Part shown: positions 9,064 to 19,631 of the stretch, one piece after another
Layout of the letters: each line of letters starts with the position of its first letter
Position numbering within the stretch: position 1 is the stretch's first letter
DNA from: Piscinibacter sp.
GTDB taxonomy: Bacteria; Pseudomonadota; Gammaproteobacteria; Burkholderiales; Burkholderiaceae_C
Direction: 5' to 3'
Length of the DNA stretch: 64,000 nucleotides
Assembly: GCA_017983795.1 (NCBI GenBank)
Contig: JAGOAS010000010.1
Coordinates: forward strand, 79,712-143,711
Translations under genes and position numbers: made by a program
Notes under the pieces: model-generated
Seen by the model: the letters and a program-made list of their open reading frames with translations, nothing else
Told to the model about the DNA's origin: nothing
The model's database searches: none

Positions 9064-10035
9064 ATGACAGAAGAGCGGGATTATAGGGAGACACCCTCGG
9101 AGGACGAGGCGGAGCGCGAGGCCGAAGGCGAACGCCGCGAAGCCGTCGCCGCGGCTGAGTGGCACGGCCAGCGCCTCGACAAGCTGCTGGTGGCGATCGC
9201 CCCGGAGTTCTCGCGCAGCCACCTGCAGAGCCTGCTCGAGCGCGGGCTGGTGAACGTGGACGGCACGCCGGCGCGCGCCGCCTCGCAGAAGGTGCGCGCG
9301 GGCCAGCGCATCGCCGTGCAGCTGGTCGGCACCGAGGAGAGCCGGGCGTTCCGCCCCGAGGCGATGGCGCTGGCGATCGTCCACGAGGACGAGCACCTGC
9401 TGGTGCTCGACAAGCCCGCCGGCCTGGTGGTGCACCCGGCGGCGGGCAACTGGTCGGGCACGCTGCTCAACGGCCTGCTCGCCCACCATGCCGGCGCGAG
9501 CGCGCTGCCGCGCGCCGGCATCGTGCACCGTCTCGACAAGGACACCTCCGGCCTGATGGTGGTGGCCAAGACGCTGGTGGCGATGACGGCGCTCACGCGT
9601 GCCATCGCGGCGCGCGAGGTGCATCGCCAGTACCTGGCGATCTGCCACGGCGAGGTGGAGGAGGCGGCGTTCAGTATCGATGCGCCGATCGCGCGCGATC
9701 CGCAATCGCGCGTGCGCATGGCGGTGCTGGGCTCCGGCAAGCCGGCGCGCACCGACGTCGAACGGCTCGCGGTGCACGAGGGCTTCAGCGCGCTGCGCTG
9801 CACGCTGCACAGCGGCCGCACCCACCAGATCCGCGTGCACCTGGCCTGGTACGGGCATCCGCTGGTGGCCGATGCGCTGTACGGCGGCGCGCCGGCGCTG
9901 GGCATGGCGCGCCAGGCGCTGCATGCGTTCCGGCTCGGTTTCGTGCATCCGGTGGAGGGCCAGCCTTTGCAGTTCGAGGCTGCCGCGCCGGCGGATTTCG
10001 CCTCGGCCTGGCAGCGCCTCGCCGGCCCGGTGTGA
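9064..10035 (+). CDS. rluD: 23S rRNA pseudouridine synthase RluD
   Basis: This 323-residue enzyme makes pseudouridines in helix 69 of 23S rRNA (positions 1911/1915/1917 in E. coli). An acidic leader (1-30) precedes an S4 RNA-binding domain (about 35-95, GQRLDKLLVAIAPEFSRSHLQ). The catalytic domain follows, with GIVHRLDKDTSGLMVVAKT placing the catalytic aspartate at Asp158. GRTHQIRVHLAWYGHPLVADALYGG is also diagnostic. The ATG at 9064 is the only ATG, GTG or TTG before the S4 domain. A divergent rluD/bamD pair is common in proteobacteria. Confidence 0.95.
   Translation: MTEERDYRETPSEDEAEREAEGERREAVAAAEWHGQRLDKLLVAIAPEFSRSHLQSLLERGLVNVDGTPARAASQKVRAGQRIAVQLVGTEESRAFRPEAMALAIVHEDEHLLVLDKPAGLVVHPAAGNWSGTLLNGLLAHHAGASALPRAGIVHRLDKDTSGLMVVAKTLVAMTALTRAIAAREVHRQYLAICHGEVEEAAFSIDAPIARDPQSRVRMAVLGSGKPARTDVERLAVHEGFSALRCTLHSGRTHQIRVHLAWYGHPLVADALYGGAPALGMARQALHAFRLGFVHPVEGQPLQFEAAAPADFASAWQRLAGPV
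9080..9085 (-). promoter_or_regulatory. Candidate bamD -10 box inside the rluD 5' coding region
   Basis: Read on the minus strand this is a perfect TATAAT, 54 bp before the bamD start at 9026. It lies within codons 6-8 of rluD. No clear -35 hexamer is present at 16-18 bp spacing, so confidence is limited. Confidence 0.4.
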
Positions 10036-10075
10036 GGCCCGTCCCGGCCGCCGACCCGGGCGTCTTCCGCTTGGG

Positions 10076-10081
10076 TACAAT
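10076..10081 (+). promoter_or_regulatory. Candidate -10 box upstream of scpB
   Basis: TACAAT occurs 182 bp upstream of the scpB start, in the 228-bp gap after rluD. The same hexamer recurs upstream of ndk and hisZ in this window. No consensus -35 is visible. The rest of the gap holds a stem-loop just before scpB and no credible ORF. Confidence 0.35.
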
Positions 10082-10226
10082 GCACGCCATTCCTCCAGCC
10101 CGGCCGATCGAGCCGCCGCACTTCGCGGCCCCTCACAGGCCCGGCTGCCAGGCCGTCTGAGGCGACCTGAGGCGCTTCAGCCCCCCGCCGGCGCGATATG
10201 CGCGGCCCACTTGCCAGAAGCCATGT

Positions 10227-10246
10227 GTCACCGCCGGTGCGGTGAC
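10227..10246 (+). other. Perfect 8-bp stem-loop in the scpB leader
   Basis: GTCACCGC (10227-10234) pairs perfectly with GCGGTGAC (10239-10246) around a 4-nt loop. It lies 17 bp before the scpB ATG, just ahead of its AGGA ribosome-binding site. It could affect translation initiation or simply be chance symmetry in GC-rich DNA. Confidence 0.4.
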
Positions 10247-10263
10247 GCTCGACGACAGGATCC

Positions 10264-10994
<731 letters not shown>

Positions 10995-10998
<4 letters not shown>

Positions 10999-12938
10999 AC
11001 CTCCCGCCCGAGTCCCAGCCCGAAGCCCCCGCAGAGGGGCTTGCCGCGACGCCCGAGGCCGAGACCGCCAAGCCGGCCCGCCGGCGTCGCACGGCCGCCG
11101 CGCCGGCTGCCGCCGAAGCCCCGGCCGGCGCCGACGCGCCCACGGCAGCCGAGCCCGTCGAGGCGGTGGCACCCAAGCCGCGCCGTCGCCGCAAGGAAGT
11201 CACGGAAGCAGTGGAAGCGGTGGAAGCCGCGCCGCAGGAGCCCGTTGCGTCCGTTGCCGCCGCCGAGCCGGTGGTCGAGCCTGTTGCCGCCGCGCCGAAC
11301 GAGCGCGCCGATGACGAAGGCGAGGGCGATGAAGCCGGCGAAGCCGGTGAGGGTGGCGAAGGCAGCGGCCGCAAGCGCAACCGGCGCAACCGGCGCGATC
11401 GCCGCCGCGGCGAAGGCGGCGAGGCGATCACGCCCGAAGCCGCTGCGGCGGCGGCGAACGAGCGCACCGGCGCGATGTTCGCCGAGGTGCTCTCGGGCGC
11501 CTTCGATGCCGAGGCCGAGGCGGTGCCCGAGGGCGAGCCCGCCGAAGCTGCAGAAATTGCCGAAGCCAGCGAGCCGGTGGCCGAGGGCGAAGCTCAGGCC
11601 GAAGGCGAACCGCACAAGCGCGTGCTGGCCCCCGAGCCCGATGCGCCCAAGCTGCAGAAGGTGCTGGCGCAGTCCGGCATCGGCTCGCGCCGCGACATGG
11701 AGCAGATGATCGAGGACGGCCGCATCACGGTGAACGGCGAGCCGGCCCACGTCGGCCAGCGCATCTCCTTCGGCGACCGCATCGCGCTCGACGGCAAGCC
11801 CGTCAAGGTGCGCATCCAGCCGCCGCCGGCGCGTGTGATCGCGTATCACAAGCCGGTCGGCGAGGTCGTCACGCTCGACGATCCGCAGCAGCGCCCGACG
11901 GTGTTCCGCCGCCTGCCGCGCCTGCAGCAGGGCAAGTGGCAGTCGGTCGGCCGCCTGGACATCAACACCGAAGGCCTGCTGCTCTTCACCACCTCCGGCG
12001 AACTGGCCAACCAGTTGATGCACCCGCGCTTCGGCGTGGAGCGCGAGTACGCGGTGCGCGTGCTCGGCACGCTGGAGCCTGAGGCGAAGGCCAAGCTGCT
12101 CGAAGGCGTGGAGATCGAGGGCCAGTCGGCCGCCTTCCGCTCCATCGAGGACGGCGGCGGCGAGGGCGTCAACCACTGGTATCGCGTCGTCATCACCGAG
12201 GGCCGCAACCGCGAGGTGCGCAAGCTGTTCGACGCCGTTGGCCTGACGGTCAGCCGGCTGATCCGCATCCGCTACGGCTGCGTGGTGCTGCCGCGTGGCC
12301 TCAAGCGCGGCGTGTGGGTCGATCTCGGGCCGGACGACGTGCGCGCGATCCGGCGCCTGGCCAGCGGCGGCAACCGCGAGCCGCAGCAACAGGGCCGCGG
12401 CGAGGAGCGCCGCGACGGCCGCAACAACAAGCAACGCAACGAGCAGCGCAACGAGCGCGGCGGCCGGCCGAACGATCGCGGCCAGCGCGGGTCACAACAG
12501 CCTCAGCAGCAGCAACAACGCGGCCGCGCCGAGGGCGAGGAGCGCGAGCGCAGCGGTCACGACGATGACGACGACTTCGACATCGACCCGATGAAGATTC
12601 CCAACCCGCTCGAGCAGACCTTCGACAAGCGCTTCGTGCAGAACCCGCGCAGCCGCGTGGGCGGGCGTGGCTTCGCTTTCGGCGGCGGCGGCTTCGGCCC
12701 CGGCGGCAGCAGCCAACAGCCCGGCGGTGGCGGCGGGGGTGGGGGCGGCGGCGGCAACAAGAAGGGCGGCCCCAAGCAACCCGACCCGATGCAGACCTCG
12801 CTGGGCTACATCGGCGCCGATGCCTTCCATCGCAAGAACCGCGGTGGCCGGGGCGGCGGCGGTGGCGGGCGTGGGGGCGGCGGTGGCGGTGGCGGCAACT
12901 ACGGCGGCGGTGGTGGTGGTCGCCGCGGCGGCCGCTGA
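10995..12938 (+). CDS. rluB: 23S rRNA pseudouridine synthase RluB with long disordered tails
   Basis: This is a 647-residue RsuA/RluB-family enzyme. An Ala/Pro/Glu/Arg-rich disordered N-terminus spans about 1-215. The S4 domain follows (about 218-268, [25 protein letters not shown]), then the catalytic domain (about 275-455) with [14 protein letters not shown], whose catalytic residue is Asp322. The C-terminus (about 455-647) is first Arg/Asn/Gln-rich, then has a DDDDD acidic patch, and ends in Gly-rich RGG-like repeats. E. coli RluB is much shorter (about 290 residues). RluB modifies 23S U2605. The ATG overlaps the scpB stop. Confidence 0.9.
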
Positions 12939-12974
12939 GGTACTGGCGTCACAGGCGCACCGCAGGCCGCGGGC

Positions 12975-12980
12975 TACAAT
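12975..12980 (+). promoter_or_regulatory. Candidate -10 box for ndk
   Basis: TACAAT lies 45 bp upstream of the ndk start in a short, relatively AT-rich leader that also holds the AGGAGA ribosome-binding site. A clear -35 is not seen. Confidence 0.4.
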
Positions 12981-13019
12981 TCAAGGCTTTGCCAAGTTAT
13001 TGATTCAGGAGAAGAATTC

Positions 13020-13445
13020 ATGGCCATCGAACGCACCCTCTCGATCATCAAGCCCGACGCCGTGGCGAAGAACGTCATCGGCCAGATCTACGCCCGCTTC
13101 GAAGGCGCCGGCCTGAAGATCGTCGCGGCCAAGATGGCGCACCTCTCGCGCGGCGAAGCCGAGCAGTTCTACGCCGTGCACAAGGCACGCCCCTTCTTCA
13201 AGGACCTGGTCGACTTCATGGTCTCGGGCCCGGTGATGATCCAGGTGCTGCAGGGCGAGAACGCCATCGCCAAGAACCGCGAGCTGATGGGCGCCACCGA
13301 CCCGAAGAAGGCCGAGAAGGGCACCATCCGCGCCGACTTCGCCGACAGCATCGACGCCAACGCGGTGCACGGCTCGGACGCGCCGGAAACCGCGGCCGTG
13401 GAAGTGGCGTTCTTCTTCCCCGGCATGAACGTCTACGCGCGTTAA
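13020..13445 (+). CDS. ndk: Nucleoside-diphosphate kinase
   Basis: This 141-residue enzyme balances NTP pools by a ping-pong phosphohistidine mechanism. The start [13 protein letters not shown] and the active-site motif [12 protein letters not shown] (catalytic His117) are invariant family features. The length is standard. A strong AGGAGA ribosome-binding site precedes the ATG. It is followed after 7 bp by rlmN, a conserved pairing in betaproteobacteria. Confidence 0.97.
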   Translation: MAIERTLSIIKPDAVAKNVIGQIYARFEGAGLKIVAAKMAHLSRGEAEQFYAVHKARPFFKDLVDFMVSGPVMIQVLQGENAIAKNRELMGATDPKKAEKGTIRADFADSIDANAVHGSDAPETAAVEVAFFFPGMNVYAR

Positions 13446-13452
13446 GCCCGCC

Positions 13453-14613
13453 ATGGCCGTCAACCTGCTCGATTTCGATCTCGAGGGGCTGGCGGCCTAT
13501 TGCGAGAGCCTGGGCGAGAAGCGCTTCCGCGCCGTCCAGCTCTACCGCTGGATCCACCAGAAAGGCGAATCCGACTTCGAGAAGATGTCGGATCTCGCCC
13601 GCTCGCTGCGCGGCAAGCTGGCCGGTGCCGCCGAGGTGCGCGGCCTGCCGCTGATCAGCGAGCACCGCTCGGCCGACGGCACGATCAAGTGGCTGTTCGA
13701 CGTCGGCGGCGGCAATGCCGTCGAGAGCGTCTACATCCCCGAGGAAGACCGCGGCACGCTGTGCGTCTCCTCGCAGGCCGGTTGCGCGGTCGGCTGCCGC
13801 TTCTGCAACACCGGCCACCAGGGCTTCAGCCGCAACCTCACGAGCGGCGAGATCGTCGCGCAGCTGTGGTTTGCCGAACATCGCTTGCGCGCCGAAGACG
13901 GCGAGCGAGCGGATTCGACAAACGACACGCGTGTCGTGGACAACGTCGTGATGATGGGCATGGGTGAGCCGCTGCAGAACTATGCGGCGCTGGTGCCCGC
14001 ACTCAAGACCATGCTCGACGACCACGCCTACGGCCTGTCGCGCCGCCGCGTGACGGTGTCGACCTCGGGCATGGTGGCGATGATCGATCGCTTGCGCGAA
14101 GACTGCCCGGTGGCGCTGGCGGTGTCGCTGCACGCGCCCAACGACGAGCTGCGCAACGAGCTGGTGCCGCTGAACCGCAAGGACGGCATCGCCGCGCTGC
14201 TCGATGCCTGCGTGCGCTACCTCGACAAGGCGCCGCGCGACTTCGTCACCTTCGAGTACTGCATGCTCGAAGGCGTGAACGACACGCCGGAGCTGGCGCG
14301 CGAGCTGGTGAAGCTCGTGAAGGGCCGCGTGCCCTGCAAGCTCAACCTGATCCCGTTCAACCCCTTCCCGGCCTCGGGGCTGAAGCGCTCGTCGCGCGAG
14401 CGCGTGATGGCCTTCGCCAAGGTGCTGCAGGACGCCGGCATCGTCACCACCATCCGCAAGACGCGCGGCGACGACATCGACGCGGCCTGCGGGCAACTGG
14501 CCGGCGAGGTGCAGGACCGCACCCGCGCCCACGAGCGCATGGTGCGCGCGCCGGTGCGGGTGGTGCGGCGCATCGACAAGCACGGCACGCCGCTGCAGGA
14601 GACCAAGGCATGA
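13453..14613 (+). CDS. rlmN: Dual-specificity rRNA/tRNA adenine-C2 methyltransferase RlmN
   Basis: This 386-residue radical SAM enzyme methylates C2 of A2503 in 23S rRNA and A37 in some tRNAs. The iron-sulfur motif is CAVGCRFC (Cys111, Cys115, Cys118). FMN-independent family motifs [10 protein letters not shown] and VSTSGMV follow. The C-terminal [12 protein letters not shown] and VNLIPFNPF-like segment ([14 protein letters not shown]) are typical. [19 protein letters not shown] marks the end of the catalytic domain and includes the methyl-carrier cysteine. The stop overlaps the pilW start by 4 bp. Confidence 0.96.
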   Translation: MAVNLLDFDLEGLAAYCESLGEKRFRAVQLYRWIHQKGESDFEKMSDLARSLRGKLAGAAEVRGLPLISEHRSADGTIKWLFDVGGGNAVESVYIPEEDRGTLCVSSQAGCAVGCRFCNTGHQGFSRNLTSGEIVAQLWFAEHRLRAEDGERADSTNDTRVVDNVVMMGMGEPLQNYAALVPALKTMLDDHAYGLSRRRVTVSTSGMVAMIDRLREDCPVALAVSLHAPNDELRNELVPLNRKDGIAALLDACVRYLDKAPRDFVTFEYCMLEGVNDTPELARELVKLVKGRVPCKLNLIPFNPFPASGLKRSSRERVMAFAKVLQDAGIVTTIRKTRGDDIDAACGQLAGEVQDRTRAHERMVRAPVRVVRRIDKHGTPLQETKA

Positions 14614-15428
14614 TGGGTGTCGCCCGCGTGTGTACCGCCTTCGTTCTGGCATGGCTGGCCTGGCTGGCCGGCTGCTCGACGACGAGCACGACGACCTCCG
14701 GCCCGGTCAGCGAACTGCGGCCGCCGCCCTCGGCGCAGGCCGAGGATCCCGATCCGGACCGGCGCGCGCGCACGCGGCTCGAGCTGGCTGCGGCCTACTT
14801 CGCCAACAACCAGCCGGAAGTGGCGCTGCCCGAGGCGAACCGCGCGATCGCGGCCAATCCCAACCTTGCGCCGGGCTACAACCTGCGTGGCCTGATCAAC
14901 GCCGCGCTGGGCAAGGACGACGCGGCCGAGAGCGACTTCCGCCGCGCGCTCGCCATCAACCCGCGCGACGCCGACGCGCTGCAGAACTACGGCTGGTACC
15001 TGTGCCAGCACAGCCGCCACGAAGAGGCCAACGCGCAGTTCGCGCAGGCGCTGGCGTTGCCGCAGCGGCGCGAGAGCGCGCGCACCTGGCTGGCCCAGGG
15101 CGTGTGCCATGCGCGCGCCGGCCGCCTGGAGGACGCCGAGAAGGCCTTGCAGCGCTCCTACCAGATGGATGCCGGCAACCCGTCGACCTCGGTGAACCTC
15201 GCCGAAGTGCTGCTGCGCCGCGGCGAGGCCGAGCGCGCGCGCTTTCACATCCGGCGCGTCAACGCCAACGTCAACTTCGTGAGCGCGCAGACGCTCTGGC
15301 TGGCCGTGCGCATCGAGCGCCGGATGGGCAACTCGGCCGGCGTGCAGGAACTCGGCCAGCAGTTGCTGAACCGCTTCCCCGAGACGCGCGAGGCGGTCGC
15401 CTTCCAGCGGGGGCAGTTCGATGAGTGA
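14610..15428 (+). CDS. pilW: Type IV pilus biogenesis/stability lipoprotein PilW (PilF)
   Basis: This 272-residue lipoprotein has TPR repeats. The signal peptide ends in the lipobox WLAGC (Cys22). TPR units run from about 55 to 240, beginning with [25 protein letters not shown] and the [26 protein letters not shown] repeat. PilW/PilF helps assemble the outer-membrane secretin PilQ. Its place between rlmN and rodZ is the conserved position in beta- and gammaproteobacteria. The start overlaps rlmN (ATGA) and the end overlaps rodZ by 8 bp. Confidence 0.92.
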   Translation: MMGVARVCTAFVLAWLAWLAGCSTTSTTTSGPVSELRPPPSAQAEDPDPDRRARTRLELAAAYFANNQPEVALPEANRAIAANPNLAPGYNLRGLINAALGKDDAAESDFRRALAINPRDADALQNYGWYLCQHSRHEEANAQFAQALALPQRRESARTWLAQGVCHARAGRLEDAEKALQRSYQMDAGNPSTSVNLAEVLLRRGEAERARFHIRRVNANVNFVSAQTLWLAVRIERRMGNSAGVQELGQQLLNRFPETREAVAFQRGQFDE

Positions 15429-16266
15429 CACGCCCGCCGACACGCCGCTGCCGGCCGCAGCCACGGCCGGGGCCATGCTGCGCCAGGCGCGCCAGGCGCA
15501 GGGCATGCACATCGCGATGCTGGCCGCGGCCACCAAGGTGCCGCAGCGCAAGCTCGAAGCGCTCGAGGCCGACCGCCTCGACGAACTGCCCGACGCCACC
15601 TTCACCCGCGCGCTGGCGCAGACCGTGTGCCGCACGCTGAAGATCGATCCGGCGCCGGTGCTGGCGCTGCTGCCGCAGCCGGCCGGCCACCGCCTGGAGC
15701 AGGTGGCCGAAGGCATCAACGCGCCGTTCCGCGAGCGGCCGGGCATGGCGCCGAGCGCGGACTGGTCGGCGCTCGGCTCGCCGACGGTGTGGGCGCCGCT
15801 GCTGATCCTGCTGCTGGCCGCGGGCGTGTACTTCATGCCCAAGGGCATGCTGTCGCTGCCGGGCGCCAAGCCTGCTGCCGTGCCGGCGTCGTCGGCGACC
15901 GGCACCGCGACCACCGCGCTGCCCACGGCGGCGCCGGCCGTGGAGCCGGCGGCTTCAGTGGTGATCGAGACGGTGCACTCCGCCCCCGCGCTGCCCGACG
16001 CCGGCGCCAGCGCGCCGCCACCGGAAGCGGCCGGGGTGCTGCAAGTGCGCGTGAGCGCGGAATCCTGGGTCGAGGTGCTCGACGCGCGTGGCACGACGCT
16101 GCTGTCGCGCCTGCTGCAGCCGGGCGAAGCGGTCGGCATCGACGGCGCTGCGCCGTTCAAGCTCACGATCGGCAATGCCGCGGCGACGCAGGTGAACTTC
16201 CGCGGCCAGCCGGTGGCGCTGACCGGCGTCTCGCGCGACAACGTCGCGCGCATGGAACTGAAGTAA
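15421..16266 (+). CDS. rodZ: Cytoskeleton protein RodZ-like, HTH plus DUF4115
   Basis: This 281-residue inner-membrane protein links MreB to cell-wall synthesis. The N-terminal HTH domain (about 15-90, [26 protein letters not shown]) is cytoplasmic. One membrane segment (about 121-137, [16 protein letters not shown]) is followed by a Pro/Ala/Thr-rich periplasmic linker. The C-terminal DUF4115 domain (about 200-281) contains [16 protein letters not shown] and a late [10 protein letters not shown] stretch. Gene order pilW-rodZ-ispG-hisS matches E. coli pilF/rodZ/ispG/hisS, which strengthens the call. Confidence 0.93.
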   Translation: MSDTPADTPLPAAATAGAMLRQARQAQGMHIAMLAAATKVPQRKLEALEADRLDELPDATFTRALAQTVCRTLKIDPAPVLALLPQPAGHRLEQVAEGINAPFRERPGMAPSADWSALGSPTVWAPLLILLLAAGVYFMPKGMLSLPGAKPAAVPASSATGTATTALPTAAPAVEPAASVVIETVHSAPALPDAGASAPPPEAAGVLQVRVSAESWVEVLDARGTTLLSRLLQPGEAVGIDGAAPFKLTIGNAAATQVNFRGQPVALTGVSRDNVARMELK

Positions 16267-16276
16267 CGAGACTGGC

Positions 16277-17566
16277 ATGACGCTCGCAACCGCAGCCCGC
16301 GAATCGCTCGAGGATTTCATCGAACCGGCCCGTCCGGCGGCGCGCCGTTCGCACCAGGCCGTGGTGTGCTGGGGCGCGCGCGAGGTGACGATCGGCGGCG
16401 GCGCGCCGGTGCGCGTGCAGTCGATGACCAACACCGACACGGTCAACGTGATCGAGACCGCCATCCAGGTCAAGGAGCTGGCGATCGCCGGTTCGGAGCT
16501 GGTGCGCATCACGGTGAACACGCCCGAGGCGGCGCAGGCCGTGCCGCACATCCGCGAGCAGCTCGACCGCATGGGCATCGATGTGCCGCTGGTCGGCGAC
16601 TTCCACTACAACGGCCACCGCCTGCTCACCGAGTTTCCGGCCTGTGCCGAGGCGCTCTCGAAGTACCGCATCAACCCTGGCAACGTCGGCAAGGGCGACA
16701 AGAAGGACCGCCAGTTCGCCCAGATGGTCGAGGTGGCGGCCAAGTACGCCAAGCCGGTACGCATCGGCGTCAACTGGGGCAGCCTCGACCAGGAACTGCT
16801 CGCCCAGATGATGGACGAGAACGCGAAGCTGGCCGAGCCGCACGAGCCGCAGCAGATCATGTACCGCGCTATCATCACCTCGGCGGTGGAGTCGGCGCGG
16901 CGGGCGGAGGAGATCGGCCTCGCGCCCGGGCAGATCATCCTGTCGTGCAAGATGTCCGGCGTGCAGGATCTGGTGAGCGTCTATCGCGCGCTGGCACGGC
17001 GCTGCGACTACCCGCTGCACCTGGGCCTCACCGAGGCCGGCATGGGCACCAAGGGCACGGTGGCTTCCACCGCCGCGCTGGCGCTGCTGCTGCAGGGCGG
17101 CATCGGCGACACCATCCGCGTCAGCCTCACGCCGCAGCCCGGCGAGGCGCGCACGCAGGAGGTGGTGGTGGCCCTCGAGATCCTGCAGTCGCTGGGCCTG
17201 CGCGCCTTCAACCCCAGCGTCACGGCCTGCCCGGGCTGCGGCCGCACCACCAGCACCACCTTCCAGGAACTGGCCAAGCAGATCGACGACTTCCTGCGTG
17301 CGCAGATGCCGGTGTGGAAATCGAAGTACCCCGGCGTCGAGAACATGAAGGTCGCGGTGATGGGCTGCATCGTCAACGGCCCGGGCGAGAGCAAGCATGC
17401 CGACATCGGCATCAGCCTGCCGGGCACCGGCGAGGCGCCGGCCGCGCCGGTATTCATCGACGGCGAGAAGGCGCTGACGCTGCGCGGCGAGGGCATCGCG
17501 CAGGAGTTCCACCGCATCGTCGAGGACTACATCGAGAAGCGCTTCGGCCGGGCCCCGGCCGCCTGA
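16277..17566 (+). CDS. ispG: 4-hydroxy-3-methylbut-2-enyl diphosphate synthase
   Basis: This 429-residue [4Fe-4S] enzyme catalyses the penultimate step of the MEP isoprenoid pathway. The N-terminal TIM barrel has [22 protein letters not shown] and [14 protein letters not shown]. The C-terminal cluster domain carries [10 protein letters not shown] and [11 protein letters not shown], which supply the iron-sulfur cysteines. The length is that of the two-domain bacterial type without the plant/chlamydial insert. Dxr of the same pathway is at 40.7 kb. About 30 N-terminal residues before the conserved region could mean a slightly later true start. Confidence 0.96.
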   Translation: MTLATAARESLEDFIEPARPAARRSHQAVVCWGAREVTIGGGAPVRVQSMTNTDTVNVIETAIQVKELAIAGSELVRITVNTPEAAQAVPHIREQLDRMGIDVPLVGDFHYNGHRLLTEFPACAEALSKYRINPGNVGKGDKKDRQFAQMVEVAAKYAKPVRIGVNWGSLDQELLAQMMDENAKLAEPHEPQQIMYRAIITSAVESARRAEEIGLAPGQIILSCKMSGVQDLVSVYRALARRCDYPLHLGLTEAGMGTKGTVASTAALALLLQGGIGDTIRVSLTPQPGEARTQEVVVALEILQSLGLRAFNPSVTACPGCGRTTSTTFQELAKQIDDFLRAQMPVWKSKYPGVENMKVAVMGCIVNGPGESKHADIGISLPGTGEAPAAPVFIDGEKALTLRGEGIAQEFHRIVEDYIEKRFGRAPAA

Positions 17567-17627
17567 GGCGACACCCCCAACCGCGCGCCGCCCGCTGCGG
17601 CGCGGCGCCCGCTGCACACGAACTTCC

Positions 17628-18911
17628 ATGGCTGAACCACTGCGCGCCGTCAAGGGCATGAACGACATCCTCCCGCCGGACTCCGCCCGGTGGGAGTGGC
17701 TCGAGGACAAGATCCGCGCGCTGATGCAGCGCTACGGCTACCTCAACGTGCGCACGCCCATCGTCGAGCCGACGGCGCTGTTCGTGCGCGGCCTCGGCGA
17801 GGTGACCGACATCGTCGAGAAGGAGATGTACTCCTTCGTCGACTCGATGAACGGAGACCGCCTCTCGCTGCGCCCGGAGAACACCGCCGGTGTGGTGCGC
17901 GCGATGGCCGAGCACTCCTTCCTGCGCGACGGCGGGCGGCGGCTCTTCTACATCGGGCCGCAGTTCCGCCACGAGCGGCCGCAGAAGGGCCGCCAGCGCC
18001 AGTTCCACCAGTTCGGCGCCGAGGCGCTGGGTTATGCCGGGCCGGACGTCGACGCCGAGCTGATCCTGATGGTGCGCGCGCTGTGGCGCGAACTCGGCAT
18101 CGTCGAGGAACGCGACGTGCGCCTGGAGCTCAACAGCCTGGGCCAGCCGGCTGAGCGGCTCGCGCACCGCGCCGCGCTGATCGCGCATTTCGAAGCGCAT
18201 GCCGGCGAGCTCGACGAAGACGCCAAGCGCCGCCTGCACACCAACCCGCTGCGCATCCTCGACAGCAAGAACCCGGCGATGCAGGCGCTCATCGAGGCGG
18301 CGCCGAAGCTGCCCGATTTCCTCGGTGCCGAATCGCTGGCGCACTTCGACGCGGTGCGCGCCGTGCTCGATGCCGCCGGCCTGGCCTACCGCATCAACCC
18401 GCGCCTGGTGCGCGGCATGGACTACTACAACCTCACCGTGTTCGAGTGGATCACCGACAAGCTCGGCGCCCAGGGCACGGTGTGCGGCGGCGGGCGCTAC
18501 GACGGCCTGATCGAGCAGCTCGGCGGCAAGCCGGCGCCGGCGGTCGGCTTCGGCATGGGCCTGGAGCGCGTGCTGCTGCTGCTGGAGGAACTCGGCATCG
18601 CGCCGCCGCCGAACCCGCCGCGCCTGTACGCCATCGTGCCGTCGCCGGCCGCGCTGGTGCCGGCGATGACGGTGGTCGAGGCGCTGCGCGCCGCCGGCAT
18701 CGCGGTGCTGATGAACGCCGGCTTCGCCGGCATGAAGGCGCAGTTCAAGCGCGCCGACGCGAGCGGCGCACGCTACGCGCTGATCTTCGGCGACGACGAG
18801 ATCGCGCGCGGCGAGGTCGCGCTGAAAGACCTGCGCGACGCCGGCGCGTCGCAGCGCAGCCTGCCGCTGGCCGGTGCCGCCACCTGGGCCGCCGATCTCG
18901 TCAACGCATAA
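17628..18911 (+). CDS. hisS: Histidyl-tRNA synthetase
   Basis: This 427-residue class II aminoacyl-tRNA synthetase begins with the typical [11 protein letters not shown]. Class II motif 2 is [20 protein letters not shown], and the histidine-specific motif [15 protein letters not shown] is present. Motif 3 is [17 protein letters not shown]. The anticodon-binding domain spans about 330-427. The upstream gap of 61 bp has a GC-rich region with no clear promoter. The separate hisZ at 26.1 kb is a paralogue with a biosynthetic role. Confidence 0.97.
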   Translation: MAEPLRAVKGMNDILPPDSARWEWLEDKIRALMQRYGYLNVRTPIVEPTALFVRGLGEVTDIVEKEMYSFVDSMNGDRLSLRPENTAGVVRAMAEHSFLRDGGRRLFYIGPQFRHERPQKGRQRQFHQFGAEALGYAGPDVDAELILMVRALWRELGIVEERDVRLELNSLGQPAERLAHRAALIAHFEAHAGELDEDAKRRLHTNPLRILDSKNPAMQALIEAAPKLPDFLGAESLAHFDAVRAVLDAAGLAYRINPRLVRGMDYYNLTVFEWITDKLGAQGTVCGGGRYDGLIEQLGGKPAPAVGFGMGLERVLLLLEELGIAPPPNPPRLYAIVPSPAALVPAMTVVEALRAAGIAVLMNAGFAGMKAQFKRADASGARYALIFGDDEIARGEVALKDLRDAGASQRSLPLAGAATWAADLVNA

Positions 18912-18935
18912 TCCCGCCTTTCGCTACGCACCGCC

Positions 18936-19631
18936 ATGGCCACGCATCTCGATCTCGAAGAACAGGAACAGCTCGACCAGCTCAAGGCGTTCTGGAAGCA
19001 GTACGGCAACCTCATCACCTGGGCGCTGACGATCGTGCTGGCCGGCTTTGCCGCCTGGAACGGCTGGAACTGGTGGCAGCGCGAGCAGGCCGTGAAGGCG
19101 GCAGCGATGTTCGACGAGCTGCAGAAGGCCGCCGACGCGGGCGATGCGGCCAAGACCGCCGGCATCTTCAACGACCTGAAGGAGCGCTTCGGCGGCACGT
19201 CGTTCGCCCAGCAGGGCGGCCTGCTCACGGCGCGCGTGCAGTTCGACAAGGGCGCGCCCGACGCCGCCGCGGCCGCGCTCACCTGGGTGGCCGACAACGC
19301 CGCGGAGACCGAATACCGCAGCGTCGCCCGGCTGCGCCTGGCCGGCGTGCTGGCCGACCAGAAGAAATACGACGAAGCGCTCAAGCAACTCGACGCCGCC
19401 AGCGCCAAGGAATTCGAGGCGCTGGTGGCCGATCGCCGCGGCGACATCCTCGCCGCCCAGGGCAAGACCGAGGACGCGAAGGCGGCCTACAAGAAGGCCT
19501 GGGACACGATGGACCCGGCCGTGCAGTACCGCCGGCTGATCGACGCCAAGCTGACCGCGCTGGGCGCCGCGCCGCCGGCCGAGACGGCCAAGACTGGCAC
19601 TGCGGCCGCCGCCGACGGGGCCGCCAAGTGA
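18936..19631 (+). CDS. yfgM: YfgM-family ancillary SecYEG translocon subunit (TPR protein)
   Basis: This 231-residue protein has one N-terminal membrane anchor (about 26-47, [23 protein letters not shown]) and a periplasmic TPR-like domain. The start [22 protein letters not shown] matches the DUF2133/YfgM family. In E. coli YfgM joins PpiD at the Sec translocon and helps hand proteins to periplasmic chaperones. The hisS-yfgM-bamB-der order is conserved across proteobacteria. The stop overlaps the bamB GTG start by 4 bp. Confidence 0.92.
   Translation: MATHLDLEEQEQLDQLKAFWKQYGNLITWALTIVLAGFAAWNGWNWWQREQAVKAAAMFDELQKAADAGDAAKTAGIFNDLKERFGGTSFAQQGGLLTARVQFDKGAPDAAAAALTWVADNAAETEYRSVARLRLAGVLADQKKYDEALKQLDAASAKEFEALVADRRGDILAAQGKTEDAKAAYKKAWDTMDPAVQYRRLIDAKLTALGAAPPAETAKTGTAAAADGAAK

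Noticed and set aside
9027-9065. bamD start at 9065
   Set aside because: It would overlap the divergent rluD start and place extra polar residues before the lipoprotein signal peptide; 9026 or 9017 gives a normal signal.
12660-12938. Glycine-codon repeats as a possible tandem-repeat or CRISPR-like array
   Set aside because: The repeats are short GGC/GGT codon runs in the rluB frame with no regular spacers; they encode a Gly-rich tail.
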